This document shows positions 18,978 through 28,630 of a stretch of 64,000 nucleotides of DNA, piece by piece. The notes below the pieces were generated by a model. The model was not told the origin of the DNA and did no database searches. It was given only the letters and a program-made list of their open reading frames with translations. The DNA comes from an uncultured Clostridia bacterium (GTDB lineage Bacteria > Bacillota > Clostridia > TANB77 > CAG-508), in NCBI GenBank assembly GCA_944392545.1, contig CALXWW010000003.1, positions 56,951 to 120,950 on the forward strand, written 5' to 3'. The position numbers and the translations under genes are program-made. The stretch's first letter is position 1. Every line of letters starts with the position of its first letter.

Positions 18978-19029
18978 AAATTTTCTCGTGACCTTTTATT
19001 AAAATCATTTTATGAACCACGAGAAAATT
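18978..19029 (-). terminator. Terminator after copA
   Basis: Arms AAATTTTCTCGTG and CACGAGAAAATT(T) with a 27-base loop, followed by a T-rich stretch on the minus strand. Confidence 0.75.
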
Positions 19030-19061
19030 ATACCATACTAGATATATAATAGCAAATTATT

Positions 19062-21305
19062 TTATATATTAATTTTTTTAAGTCTTAAACTATTTAATGT
19101 AACTGTTAAACTACTTAAAGTCATTGCTATTGATGCAAACATTGGATTCATTGTAATCCCCCATACAGTAAATATACCCATTGCAATTGGAATCATACAA
19201 ATGTTATAGAAAAATGCCCAAAATAAATTTTGTTTTATATTTTTAATTGTTTTTTTACTTATGTATATAATGTCGTTTATTTTCCTTAAATCATTGTTCA
19301 TAAGTACTATATCGCTACTATCCATTGCTATATCTGTTCCTCCTACAGCTACTCCTATATCTGCTGTAACCAAACTTATACTATCATTTATTCCATCTCC
19401 GCACATCATTACTAACCCATTTTGTTTTAATTCATTTATCTTTTCCGCTTTCTGCTTTGGAAGTACATTTGATATAACATTTTTAATTCCTATCTTATCA
19501 GCTATTACTCTTGCCGTTTTTTCATTATCTCCTGTAAGCATTACAATTTCTATATTTTGTTTTTTTAACTTTTCTATAACTTCTATAGCATTTTCTTTTA
19601 TTGTATCCTTTACTCCCATTAAAGCTATTAGAATATTTTCTTTTGCTACAAATAAGATACTGTTACCATCTTTTTCTAATTTTTCTTCGTCTTCCAATGC
19701 CTTCTCTATATCTATGCTATTTTCTTTCATAAGTTTGCTATTTCCGATTAAATAAGTTTCTCCTTCATATCTAGCTTTTACACCATATCCAGGTATATTT
19801 TCAAATTCTTTTACTTCTTCTAGCTGTAATTTATTCTCTATTGCATAATTTACTATTCCTCTAGCTATAGGGTGTTCTGATTTATTCTCTATGCTTGCAA
19901 TCGCTTTTAATAACATAAAATTTTTTTCTTGTTTAATATCATGATTTTGATTTTTATCGTCAATCTCAATATCATAATTATATATTTTACTTACACTTAA
20001 TTTTCCTTTTGTAAGTGTACCTGTTTTATCAAATACTACTGTTTTTACTTTGTGAGAATTTTCTAATCCTTCACTGTTTTTTATTAAAATTCCTTTTTTG
20101 CTTGCTTCTCCTGACGATATAACTATTGCAAGTGGAGTAGCTAAACCTAGACTACATGGGCAAGCAACTACCAGAACAGTTACAAATATATTTATTGCAA
20201 ATGAAATATCTTTTCCTAATATTAACCATATTATCGCTGAAATTATTGCTATAATTATTATTGCTGGTACAAAATACCCACTTATTTTATCTGCGACTTT
20301 AGCAATGGGTGCTTTTGTATTAGTAGCTTCTACAACCATTCTTACAATTTCAGATACAGTTGATTCTTTTCCTATCTTTTCCGCTTTATACTTTATAGTC
20401 CCCTCATAATTTATACTTCCTGCAACTACTTTATTTCCTTTTTCTTTTTTGGCTGGTATGCTCTCACCTGTAATAAACGATTCATCTATATGTGTCGTTC
20501 CTTCTATAATTTCTCCATCTACTGCAATTTTTTCTCCAGGTCTGCATAAAACTATATCTCCTTTATTTATTTCATCAATAGTTACTTCTTTTTCTCTACC
20601 ATCTCTTATAATGTTTGCTTTATTCGGTGTAATCATCATTAATCCTTGAATCGCTTCTTTTGTTTTGTCCTTATTTCTTTCTTCTATAAATCTGCCTATA
20701 TTTATAAAGAAAAGAATTATAACTACTGACTCATAGTACAAGTTTTTTACATATTCATTATGTCCTTTTATTATCATATATGTGTTATAAATGCTATATA
20801 ATAAACTACTAAGTACACCAAGCATTACTAGAGTATCCATATTAGCTGTTTTATGTATCAAATTTTTGTATCCATTTTTTATGATACTTCTTCCTAAAAA
20901 TATGGCTATAAGGCTTAGTATTAAAAGAAAAATAGTGTAATTTATCGGATATGCATGCATGCTTGATAAAGGAATCTCTGGAATCCCTATCATATGTCCC
21001 ATTGCTATATATAAAGTTATAACTGCAATAATTCCAAATCCTACTAGTTTATTCTTTTCTCTTGATTTTTTCTTTTCTTCTCTTTGTAGATTATCAACAC
21101 CTAAACTTTCAAATCCTGCTTTTTGTACAAACTTTTCTATTTGTGGTATGTCCAACTTTTTTTCGTCATATTCTATACTAGCATTATTCATAACTAAGTT
21201 TACAGTAGCATTTATAACTCCTTCCTGTTTATTTAAGTATTTCTCTAATCCACTAGAACAAGCGCTACATGTCATACCATCTATTTTAAGTAAAACTTTT
21301 TTCAT
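19062..21305 (-). CDS. copA: Copper-exporting P-type ATPase
   Basis: A 747-residue P1B-1 ATPase. One N-terminal metal-binding domain carries GMTCSACSSG. Eight helices follow, with the TGES loop, the transmembrane C-P-C motif in ACPCSLGLATP, the phosphorylation site DKTGTLTKG, SEHPIARG, and GDGINDS. The YN pair in FFYNICMIP and the M-x-x-S-S motif in MTLSSLTV mark the Cu(I) subgroup. It pumps Cu(I) out of the cytoplasm. copZ lies 61 bases upstream on the same strand. No CsoR or CopY regulator gene is nearby. Confidence 0.95.
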   Translation of the reverse strand: MKKVLLKIDGMTCSACSSGLEKYLNKQEGVINATVNLVMNNASIEYDEKKLDIPQIEKFVQKAGFESLGVDNLQREEKKKSREKNKLVGFGIIAVITLYIAMGHMIGIPEIPLSSMHAYPINYTIFLLILSLIAIFLGRSIIKNGYKNLIHKTANMDTLVMLGVLSSLLYSIYNTYMIIKGHNEYVKNLYYESVVIILFFINIGRFIEERNKDKTKEAIQGLMMITPNKANIIRDGREKEVTIDEINKGDIVLCRPGEKIAVDGEIIEGTTHIDESFITGESIPAKKEKGNKVVAGSINYEGTIKYKAEKIGKESTVSEIVRMVVEATNTKAPIAKVADKISGYFVPAIIIIAIISAIIWLILGKDISFAINIFVTVLVVACPCSLGLATPLAIVISSGEASKKGILIKNSEGLENSHKVKTVVFDKTGTLTKGKLSVSKIYNYDIEIDDKNQNHDIKQEKNFMLLKAIASIENKSEHPIARGIVNYAIENKLQLEEVKEFENIPGYGVKARYEGETYLIGNSKLMKENSIDIEKALEDEEKLEKDGNSILFVAKENILIALMGVKDTIKENAIEVIEKLKKQNIEIVMLTGDNEKTARVIADKIGIKNVISNVLPKQKAEKINELKQNGLVMMCGDGINDSISLVTADIGVAVGGTDIAMDSSDIVLMNNDLRKINDIIYISKKTIKNIKQNLFWAFFYNICMIPIAMGIFTVWGITMNPMFASIAMTLSSLTVTLNSLRLKKINI

Positions 21306-21366
21306 ATAATACCTCTTTATTTCATGAACTTAAGAATATCCTTTAAGGTTCAATTTTTTTGTTCTG

Positions 21367-21573
21367 CTATTCTGCTTCAAATCCTGCATCTTCTATTGTT
21401 TCTTTTATCTCTTCTATATTTGTTTGTCCTTCTTCATATTCTATATTAGCTTTTGCTTCTTCAAGACTAACTTCTGCTTGTAAAACTCCATCTTGATTAT
21501 TTAAAACTTTTTCTAATCTTGTACTACAACCTGTACAATGCATTCCTTTAATTTTAAATTCTACTTTTTCCAT
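21367..21573 (-). CDS. copZ: Copper chaperone
   Basis: A 68-residue HMA-domain protein with KGMHCTGCSTRLEK at residues 8-21; the two cysteines bind Cu(I). It delivers copper to CopA, encoded just downstream. Its fold and length match CopZ. It is strongly preceded by AGGAGG. Confidence 0.93.
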   Translation of the reverse strand: MEKVEFKIKGMHCTGCSTRLEKVLNNQDGVLQAEVSLEEAKANIEYEEGQTNIEEIKETIEDAGFEAE

Positions 21574-21729
21574 GATTTATACCTCCTAATATTTTTTGTA
21601 AAATAATTTTATACTTTTTTCAAAATATATATAATTATATCACATATGTTAAAGTAATTGTATATTAGCTTATTTATATTATCATTTTTTATAGTTGTAG
21701 TAATTGATTTTAAATTGTATTTCTTTCCA

Positions 21730-23370
21730 TTATTTAATTGTCTTTTTTAGAATAAATTCTTCTAATTCATTTTTTTGTATAGGTTTAGAATAATAATACC
21801 CTTGTATTATATTGCATCCATTATTCTCTAAATAATCTTTTTGTTTTTTTGTTTCTACTCCTTCTGCTATAGTTTTAAGATTAAATTTTTTTGCAATGTT
21901 TAATATGTTTTCTATAATACTGTCTTCTCTGCCTATCTGATCTACAAAAGATTTATCTATTTTCAATATGTCTATTGGCATATCATGTAGTATATTTAAA
22001 GATGAATATCCTGTTCCAAAATCATCTATTGATATTAGAAAACCTGCTTTTTTTATTTCACCCATAATTTTAGTTATATTTATTTTACTATTTATCGTAG
22101 CACTTTCTGTTATTTCTAAATCTATTTTATTTGTATCTATTCCATATTTTGATGCTATTTCTACATATTTAGCCAAAAAATTTTCTTCCGTAAAATGTTC
22201 TCTTGAAACATTTACTGATACAATTAAATCAAAGTTATGTTTTCCTTTCCATTCCTTCATGTCTTTACATACCTGTTCAAAAATATATAAATCTAGTTTT
22301 AGTATAAATTTATTGCTCTCAAATATTGGTATGAATTTACTTGGCATAATTATTTTATCTTTTCTCTTCCATCTAACTAGTGCTTCTACACCATATATTT
22401 CTTCTGTTTTTGCATATATTTTAGGTTGATAGTATATTATAAATTCATTATTTTTCAAAGCTTTCTTCATATTTTTCTCTATTTCTTTTTCATCTGCTGA
22501 ATATTTTTTTCGTTTCTTCATATTTGTAATTACTATATAGCTACAGATAGTTAATATTACTAGTATAACAATAATAACCAAAATAAAAGTTATAAAAAGT
22601 GCTTTATTTATTTCTCCCGCTATTGTTTTAGATGGTATAAATGAAATAATATGCCAATTATTTATTCCTATATCTTGATATGCCATATAATACTTCCTAT
22701 TTTCTATTTTCACTATCTTTACTCCGGAATTTCTGCTTTCCATATTATCTATTATACTGCTTGCATCAATCTTTTCATTTCCATTAACTACTATATTTCC
22801 TTGTTTATTTATAACATAACTAAACCCTTCTCCTTCAAATATTTTATTAGAAAATATATCTTTATATGATTCTGTACTTACGATTAAAAGTATTGCTATT
22901 TTTTCTTTATTAATATCTACTGCTTTAGAATATATGTTTATCTCTTCACCATTTATTTTGCTTTTTCTATTTTCTGATATCTGAATTTTATCATTCGAGA
23001 AGAAATTATCTTTTTCTTCCGAATAATCCACTTCATATCCATCATTTGTTTTTGTATATCCATTTTCATACATTATTCCCATGCGTATAAAGTTACTAGT
23101 TATATCACTTCTTTCATACATATCAAATATTTTTTCTTCGTTAATATCGTTATCTTTTATTATTTGATTTGTAACAGACTGTAGTATTGCTTTTTGTTCA
23201 GTTATCTTTGTTTTTAAATTTATTGCATCAGTTTTAGTGATAGTTTGTATACTATTACTTGCATTTGCTTCTATTTTATTTATCATATACGTCATATATA
23301 TTATTCCTATGATTATTAGAAATAGAAATATTAAAACGATGAATAAAAATGATTTTATATTCTTCTTCAT
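21730..23370 (-). CDS. Membrane EAL-domain cyclic-di-GMP phosphodiesterase
   Basis: A 546-residue protein: membrane helix at about 7-29, an extracellular sensor of roughly 220 residues of dCache or CHASE-like type, a second helix near 255-280, and a C-terminal EAL domain. Catalytic signatures are all present: VEALVRWKRKD, VNVSREHF, EITESA, IDDFGTGYSSL, ILKIDKSFV and AEGVETKKQ. It should hydrolyse c-di-GMP in response to an outside signal. No GGDEF domain is present. Single gene, transcribed apart from copZ. Confidence 0.93.
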   Translation of the reverse strand: MKKNIKSFLFIVLIFLFLIIIGIIYMTYMINKIEANASNSIQTITKTDAINLKTKITEQKAILQSVTNQIIKDNDINEEKIFDMYERSDITSNFIRMGIMYENGYTKTNDGYEVDYSEEKDNFFSNDKIQISENRKSKINGEEINIYSKAVDINKEKIAILLIVSTESYKDIFSNKIFEGEGFSYVINKQGNIVVNGNEKIDASSIIDNMESRNSGVKIVKIENRKYYMAYQDIGINNWHIISFIPSKTIAGEINKALFITFILVIIVILVILTICSYIVITNMKKRKKYSADEKEIEKNMKKALKNNEFIIYYQPKIYAKTEEIYGVEALVRWKRKDKIIMPSKFIPIFESNKFILKLDLYIFEQVCKDMKEWKGKHNFDLIVSVNVSREHFTEENFLAKYVEIASKYGIDTNKIDLEITESATINSKINITKIMGEIKKAGFLISIDDFGTGYSSLNILHDMPIDILKIDKSFVDQIGREDSIIENILNIAKKFNLKTIAEGVETKKQKDYLENNGCNIIQGYYYSKPIQKNELEEFILKKTIK

Positions 23371-23433
23371 AATTTCACCTTTGATTTTTTATCTAGTTAT
23401 ATTTATTTTGAGTTATATATAGCTTATTTATAC

Positions 23434-23471
23434 AAAAATAGGAAGTATTATTTAATTTACTGCCTATTTTT
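23434..23471 (-). terminator. Terminator after the patatin-like gene
   Basis: Arms AAAAATAGG and CCTATTTTT directly after the stop at 23473, with T residues following on the minus strand. Confidence 0.65.
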
Positions 23472-23472
23472 T

Positions 23473-24330
23473 CTATCTATTTATAAATTCTTTTAGTATA
23501 TCTATTTTTTCTTCCATATCATTTTTTCCATCTTCATATAGTTTTTGTAGTTTTTCTTTATTTTTTTCTAATCTTGAAACTGTAACTGGTACTTTTGGTG
23601 CAATCACCATAATTTTTCCTTGTTTTTCTAGGTCGTTAATATGTACTTTCAAATTGTTATATCTTTCTGGCATTGTGCATAGCTTTTCTACTAGTTTAGG
23701 ATATTTATGATAAACCTTTTTGTATACGCGTTTCATTGTATTAGAAACCTCTGGTTTTCTGTAATCTCTATCTCTAGTTAGCACAACTACAATATTTTTA
23801 TGTCCTTCTTTTATCGCCCAATCTACTGGTATAGGCATTGTTACTGCACCATCTAAATAATGATTGTTTCCTATTTTGACCATTCTTGAACAAAGTGGCA
23901 TACTAGAAGAGGCTTGTACTACTTTATATATTTTTTCCTCACAATCATTTTTCTCTACATATTCAGTTATACCTTTTTCGCAATTTGTAATGACTGTAAT
24001 AAATTTTTGTTTTGATTGTTTAAATGTCTCTTCATCAAATGGATATTCCTTTTTTGAAATATCATTGAATAAATAGTCATATCCTATAAGCCCTTTTTCT
24101 TTTCTCAATGCTTTTACACCTATATATCTTGGGTTGTCACAATACTCTATATTAATTTTAGCAGTTCTCCCTTTCTGTTTTGCTACATAGTTCATTCCAG
24201 TAAGTGCACCTGCTGAAACTTCTAGAACATAATTTGCTTCTACATTATATTTCATTAATACATCTAGAACACCTGATGTATATAGACTTCTTAAAGCCCC
24301 TCCTTCTAATATTAATGTTAATTCTTGCAT
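23473..24330 (-). CDS. Patatin-like phospholipase family protein
   Basis: A 285-residue patatin-fold hydrolase. The oxyanion loop is EGGALRSLYTSGVLDVL, the nucleophile serine lies in EVSAGALTG, and the catalytic aspartate in YLDGAVTMPIP. The usual G-x-S-x-G has glutamate in place of its first glycine (E-V-S-A-G). The Ser-Asp dyad is intact, so activity on lipids is likely. Neighbouring genes are an acetyltransferase upstream and an EAL protein downstream; there is no clear functional link. Confidence 0.88.
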   Translation of the reverse strand: MQELTLILEGGALRSLYTSGVLDVLMKYNVEANYVLEVSAGALTGMNYVAKQKGRTAKINIEYCDNPRYIGVKALRKEKGLIGYDYLFNDISKKEYPFDEETFKQSKQKFITVITNCEKGITEYVEKNDCEEKIYKVVQASSSMPLCSRMVKIGNNHYLDGAVTMPIPVDWAIKEGHKNIVVVLTRDRDYRKPEVSNTMKRVYKKVYHKYPKLVEKLCTMPERYNNLKVHINDLEKQGKIMVIAPKVPVTVSRLEKNKEKLQKLYEDGKNDMEEKIDILKEFINR

Positions 24331-24370
24331 TTTATCACCTTTTTAATTAATATTCATTATTTTTAAATTC

Positions 24371-24925
24371 TTATATATTTTTTTCTACTCTGCATGGATT
24401 TCCATAAGCTACTATATTTGATGGTATATCTTTTGTTACAACGCTTCCTGCACCTATTGTAGAGTTATCTCCTATTGTAACTCCTGGAAGAATTGTAACA
24501 TTTCCTCCTATCCATACATTATTTCCTATTTTTACTTTTTTTGCATATTCTAGACCTTTATTTCTTTGCACAATATCTATCGGATGAGAAGCAGTATATA
24601 TATTGCAATTAGGTGCAATAAACACATTATCTCCTATTTCAACTTCCGCAGCATCTAATATTATTAGGCCATGATTTGCATAAAAATTATCTCCAACACT
24701 TATATTATATCCATAATCACATAAAAAAGGTTGCTCTATGTGGAAATCTTTTCCCACTTTTCCTAATATTTTGCTAATTGTTTCTTTCCTTCTTTCTGTT
24801 TCAGATGGTTTCAAATTATTATATTCATAACATAAATCCTTTGCTTTAAGCATTTCATTTATTAATTCTTCATCATAATTAGGATTATATATCTGGCCTA
24901 AATCTCTTTTTTCTTTTTCTGTCAT
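24371..24925 (-). CDS. Sugar O-acetyltransferase (maltose/galactoside type)
   Basis: A 184-residue left-handed beta-helix acetyltransferase of the Maa/LacA group. Hexapeptide repeats run from about residue 70, including FIAPNCNIYTASHPID with the catalytic histidine, KKVKIGNNVWIGGN and GDNSTIGAGSVVTKDIP. The N-terminal helical part (MTEKEKRDLGQIYNPNYDEE) fits the Maa group. It moves acetyl from acetyl-CoA to a sugar hydroxyl. AAAGGAG lies ten bases before the start. Confidence 0.92.
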   Translation of the reverse strand: MTEKEKRDLGQIYNPNYDEELINEMLKAKDLCYEYNNLKPSETERRKETISKILGKVGKDFHIEQPFLCDYGYNISVGDNFYANHGLIILDAAEVEIGDNVFIAPNCNIYTASHPIDIVQRNKGLEYAKKVKIGNNVWIGGNVTILPGVTIGDNSTIGAGSVVTKDIPSNIVAYGNPCRVEKNI

Positions 24926-24945
24926 ATTGCATTTTCTCCTTTTAG

Positions 24946-25557
24946 TTAATTTATACTTTTGTCATTTGTCTTTTTTATTCCCATTGTATCATTTATTATT
25001 TGCTTTAAAAATTCAAAGTTTGCGTCATCTAGTATTGTTTCCTTATCATTTTTACATAAACTTTTTATTTCTGGTTTAAAACGATATACTATCCCGTTAG
25101 TATCTTCTATTATATATGTTACCATTTGATCATCAGTTACATTATTATTATACTCTAAATTACCTATTATACCTCTTATATTACTTTTATTTATTTGATT
25201 CAACTCTTTTTTGTCTTCTGGCTCTTTTGAAGAATACATATACATTGGTGCTTTTTCATATTCTTCTATTTCATCATTAAAATCATTTATATTCATAAAC
25301 CAAGACCCTATTTTAGTTTCATCATATCCATTTATTTTATGGAATTTTATAACTTTATATCCTAATCCATAATATTCTCTTGTTCCGCCATCCATGTATA
25401 TACTATCTGATACAATACAATACATTGGATTTTGTCCATTTTCAATTCTATCTTTGTCTATTGTGTAGAGAATCACTCCAAGTATTGTTAATACAAGGAA
25501 AGATATTAAAATTATAACTAGTAGAGATATTAAAGTTACTTTAATTACTTCTTTCAT
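24946..25557 (-). CDS. Unknown membrane-anchored protein
   Basis: A 203-residue protein with one membrane helix at about 8-32 and an extracellular domain containing YGLGYKVIKFHK and a C-terminal helix. I recognise similar unnamed proteins in Clostridia with a YGLGY(K/S)-V-I-K-Y stretch but no named function. It lies 20 bases upstream of the acetyltransferase gene and is probably co-transcribed with it. Confidence 0.7.
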   Translation of the reverse strand: MKEVIKVTLISLLVIILISFLVLTILGVILYTIDKDRIENGQNPMYCIVSDSIYMDGGTREYYGLGYKVIKFHKINGYDETKIGSWFMNINDFNDEIEEYEKAPMYMYSSKEPEDKKELNQINKSNIRGIIGNLEYNNNVTDDQMVTYIIEDTNGIVYRFKPEIKSLCKNDKETILDDANFEFLKQIINDTMGIKKTNDKSIN

Positions 25558-25688
25558 GTTATGTTCCTCCTTATAATTTTCTTTATTATACTTTTGTGAT
25601 TTTTATTATTTTGTTATTTTATATTATAATCTATTATATTTATTTTTCCAATAGATATGGACAAATCTTTTTATTTTAGCATAAAACA

Positions 25689-25724
25689 AAAACCGTTATA
25701 AGTTTCTATACTTATAACGGTTTT
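25689..25724 (-). terminator. Terminator after rny
   Basis: Perfect 14-base arms (AAAACCGTTATAAG and CTTATAACGGTTTT) with an 8-base loop, about 40 bases after the rny stop codon. Confidence 0.88.
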
Positions 25725-25763
25725 ATTATTTTTAAAATATGTATGTATTCACACAAATTAAAA

Positions 25764-27308
25764 TTATTTAGCGTAATCTATTACTCTTGTTTCTCTAACT
25801 AAATTTACTTTTATCTGCCCTGGGTATTCCATTTCATCTTCTACTTTTTTAGCTACATCTCTTGCCATTATTACCATTTGGTCATCTGATATTTTTTCTG
25901 GTTTTACTATTATTCTTATTTCTCTACCAGCTTGTATAGCAAAAGATTTTTCAACTCCCTCAAATGAATCTGCTATGTTTTCAAGTGATTCTAATCTCTT
26001 TATGTAGTTTTCTAATGTTTCGCGTCTTGCACCTGGTCTCGAGGCTGATATTGCATCTGCCGCTTGCACTAAAACTGCCTCTATAGTTTGTGGCTCTACG
26101 TCTCCATGATGTGCTTGTACTGCATTTATTACTTTGTCGTTTTCTTTGTATTTTTTTAGAATTTCTACACCTATTTCTACGTGTGTTCCTTCCATATCAT
26201 GGTCTAACGCTTTACCTATATCATGTAATAAACCTGCTCTTCTTGCAAGTTTTGGATCTAATCCTAATTCGTCTGCCATTATCCTTGCTAGGTTAGATAC
26301 TTCTATTGAGTGGTTTAATACATTTTGTCCATAGCTTGTCCTGTATTTTAGTTTTCCTATTAGTTTTACTAAATCAGGATGTAATCCAACAACTCCTGTT
26401 TCTAAAACAGCTCTTTCTCCTTCTTCTTTTATTGTGTTCTCGACTTCTTCTTTAGCTTTTTCTACCATTTCTTCAATTTTTGATGGATGAATTCTTCCAT
26501 CTTCAATAAGTTTTTCTAGAGCTATTTTGGCAACCTCTCTTCTTAATGGATCAAAGCCAGATATTACTACAGCTTCTGGTGTGTCATCTATTATTAAGTC
26601 AATTCCTGTTAATGTTTCTAACGCTTTTATATTTCTACCTTCTCTTCCTATTATTCTTCCTTTCATATCATCATTTGGAAGTGATACTATAGATACAGTA
26701 GTTTCTGAGGTATGGTCTGCTGCACATTTTTGTATAGCATATCCCACAATTTCTCTAGCATTTTTTACTGCTTCTTCTTTTGCCTTATTTTCTACTTCTC
26801 TGATTACAGCTGCTTTTTCTGCAGTTATTGTTTTTTCAAGCTCTGAAAGTAATCTTTTCTTTGCTTCTTCTGAAGATAAACCAGAAATTCTTTGTAATTC
26901 TTCCATTTGTTTGCTAGTTAATTTTTGTAGTTCTTCATTTTTATCATGTAATTCGTTTTCTTTCTGGATTAGGTCTTTTTCTTTCCTATCCATTGCATCT
27001 AATTTTCTTTCTAGGTTTTCTTCTTTTTGGATTAATCTTTTTTCTTGCTGTTGTACCTCGCCTCTTCTTTCTCTAATCTCATCATCTAAATCTTTTCTTG
27101 CACTTAAAATTTCTTCTTTAGCTTTAAAAATTTCTTCTTTTTTATTGTTTTCTGCTTCAACTCTCGCTCTTTCTAGTATTTGTCTAGCTTCATTTTCTGC
27201 ACTTTTTAATTTAGATTCAGCAATTTTTTTCCTTATTAATATTCCTACAAAAGTAAAAACAACTGCTGTGATTAGAAATATGGCGATATAGATTATAATG
27301 TCTGTCAT
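25764..27308 (-). CDS. rny: Ribonuclease Y
   Basis: A 514-residue membrane-anchored endoribonuclease that starts mRNA decay. Order: membrane helix (about 4-26), a long coiled coil rich in K, E and R (about 28-195), a KH domain with [15 protein letters not shown], and an HD domain with [12 protein letters not shown] and [12 protein letters not shown]. The start at 27308 is preceded by GAGGTG; a TTG 13 codons upstream is less likely. A textbook promoter lies at 27431-27403. Confidence 0.96.
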   Translation of the reverse strand: MTDIIIYIAIFLITAVVFTFVGILIRKKIAESKLKSAENEARQILERARVEAENNKKEEIFKAKEEILSARKDLDDEIRERRGEVQQQEKRLIQKEENLERKLDAMDRKEKDLIQKENELHDKNEELQKLTSKQMEELQRISGLSSEEAKKRLLSELEKTITAEKAAVIREVENKAKEEAVKNAREIVGYAIQKCAADHTSETTVSIVSLPNDDMKGRIIGREGRNIKALETLTGIDLIIDDTPEAVVISGFDPLRREVAKIALEKLIEDGRIHPSKIEEMVEKAKEEVENTIKEEGERAVLETGVVGLHPDLVKLIGKLKYRTSYGQNVLNHSIEVSNLARIMADELGLDPKLARRAGLLHDIGKALDHDMEGTHVEIGVEILKKYKENDKVINAVQAHHGDVEPQTIEAVLVQAADAISASRPGARRETLENYIKRLESLENIADSFEGVEKSFAIQAGREIRIIVKPEKISDDQMVIMARDVAKKVEDEMEYPGQIKVNLVRETRVIDYAK

Positions 27309-27402
27309 AATCTTTACACCTCTTTCTATTAAATTTTCAATGTACAATAAATATATCTAAATTTATATAAAATTTGTAAAATATATTTTTCCCTACATAT
27401 AT

Positions 27403-27431
27403 ATTTTATATTTATTAGACAGTTATGTCAA
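27403..27431 (-). promoter_or_regulatory. Sigma-A promoter of rny
   Basis: TTGACA (27431-27426), a 17-base spacer and TAAAAT (27408-27403), about 95 bases upstream of the start codon. Confidence 0.75.
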
Positions 27432-27474
27432 GTAGTTTAGAGGATTTTTTCTTGATAATATATAAAACTAATAA

Positions 27475-27507
27475 ACGGACGAAATGTGCATTTCACTTTT
27501 CGTCCGT
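27475..27507 (-). terminator. Terminator between the 76-residue gene and rny
   Basis: Perfect arms ACGGACGAAA and TTTCGTCCGT with a 13-base loop. It separates the small gene at 27610-27840 from the rny promoter. Confidence 0.75.
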
Positions 27508-27609
27508 CTTCTATGTATTCATTAAAATTTATCTTTCATTCTCTTCTCTGCTTTGTTGTTTATCTTCTCTTTCTTTCCAATGTCATTGTTATGTTTTGTA
27601 ATTGTCCAT

Positions 27610-27840
27610 TCATAGATAATTGATCTTCAAATTTTTATGAGCATCTTTAACAAATTCCCTTTCTATTGGTACTTTTCTAGACACTTCTACGATTGCTGTT
27701 TCAGGCATTGTTTCGTCTCTACCTCTTTTTGATTCACTATTATGGAAATCTTGTTCAGTGTTTAATACTCTATCCCCTTTTAAAACTGTATTTTCTAAAT
27801 TATTTTTTAAGTTTCCATCTTTTATATTAGGATTACTCAA
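27610..27840 (-). CDS. Small hypothetical protein
   Basis: A 76-residue, charged, soluble protein with no recognised motif; the C-terminus reads VPIEREFVKDAHKN. The only standard start in frame is TTG at 27840, with AGGG eight bases upstream. It is placed between two good terminators (27887-27912 and 27475-27507), which supports a real transcript, but no promoter was identified. It may be a fragment of a longer gene. Confidence 0.4.
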   Translation of the reverse strand: MSNPNIKDGNLKNNLENTVLKGDRVLNTEQDFHNSESKRGRDETMPETAIVEVSRKVPIEREFVKDAHKNLKINYL

Positions 27841-27886
27841 TACTCTTGCCCTATCTGCTATCTTACGATTTATGTCACTAATACTA

Positions 27887-27912
27887 AATGGAGAGAACTA
27901 TTTCTCTCCATT
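27887..27912 (-). terminator. Terminator after the 159-residue membrane protein gene
   Basis: Perfect 11-base arms (AATGGAGAGAA and TTCTCTCCATT) with a 4-base loop, ten bases after the stop codon at 27923. Confidence 0.75.
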
Positions 27913-27922
27913 CTTCTCATAA

Positions 27923-28402
27923 TTAGTAACCTATTTCTTTCATAATGTCTTGTACAATATCTTTGTAACTTTTATCTACATCAACATAAACTAATGTATT
28001 ATCTATTCTTGAAAGATATTTATATTTTTTATTTGTAGTTAAAGAATATGTTGAATAATTATTTATACCTACTGTTGTAGAAGCAGAAACATTTGAATTT
28101 TGTGATTCGAATGTTGTTTTGTTTGTGTTATACATACTTATTGCATTTTTTTCACTAGTTAATTCATAAAATTCTATTTGGTAGCCAGTTTTTTGTGCCA
28201 CATAAGATTTTGATATATAATTTGTATATTGTGCAAATTGGCTTGTGGTCTCTGTTAATATATATCCTTTGCCTTCCATTATATTTTCGAATGTATCTGC
28301 AGATATAGATGTTTTTTCTTTATTCAGTGTATTAAATACAATAAATAATATTATAGCCAACACTGCCACTACTATTCCAATTATAATTAAAGCTTTTTTC
28401 AT
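27923..28402 (-). CDS. Unknown membrane-anchored protein
   Basis: A 159-residue protein with an N-terminal membrane helix (about 4-25) and a small extracellular alpha/beta domain (SADTFENIMEGKGYIL and a C-terminal YKDIVQDIMKEIGY). I do not recognise the family. It has a good ribosome binding site (GAGGTGTAAAAC) and its own terminator, so it is probably expressed alone. Confidence 0.7.
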   Translation of the reverse strand: MKKALIIIGIVVAVLAIILFIVFNTLNKEKTSISADTFENIMEGKGYILTETTSQFAQYTNYISKSYVAQKTGYQIEFYELTSEKNAISMYNTNKTTFESQNSNVSASTTVGINNYSTYSLTTNKKYKYLSRIDNTLVYVDVDKSYKDIVQDIMKEIGY

Positions 28403-28596
28403 GTTTTACACCTCCTCGTATAATAATTTAATTTTTTCGTATTGTAGGAAAGTTTAAAAATCACCCCAATCAATTATCCTAAACCATTCTCATAACTTGC
28501 TGTTATAAGATATTTATAAAAAATAATATCAAATAAAATATCCTTTTTCAATAGCTTTATTAACATTTTCAATAGCTTTTACTTATATAACAAAAA

Positions 28597-28620
28597 CTAG
28601 TCGCATAATTAAACGACTAG
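28597..28620 (-). terminator. Terminator after xerD
   Basis: Arms CTAGTCG and CGACTAG with T-rich flank on the minus strand, about ten bases after the xerD stop. Confidence 0.75.
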
Positions 28621-28630
28621 CTTTATTTTT

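Noticed and set aside
26527..27291. Long open frame opposite rny
   Set aside because: It is the antisense shadow of the RNase Y coiled coil, serine- and leucine-rich without a start signal.
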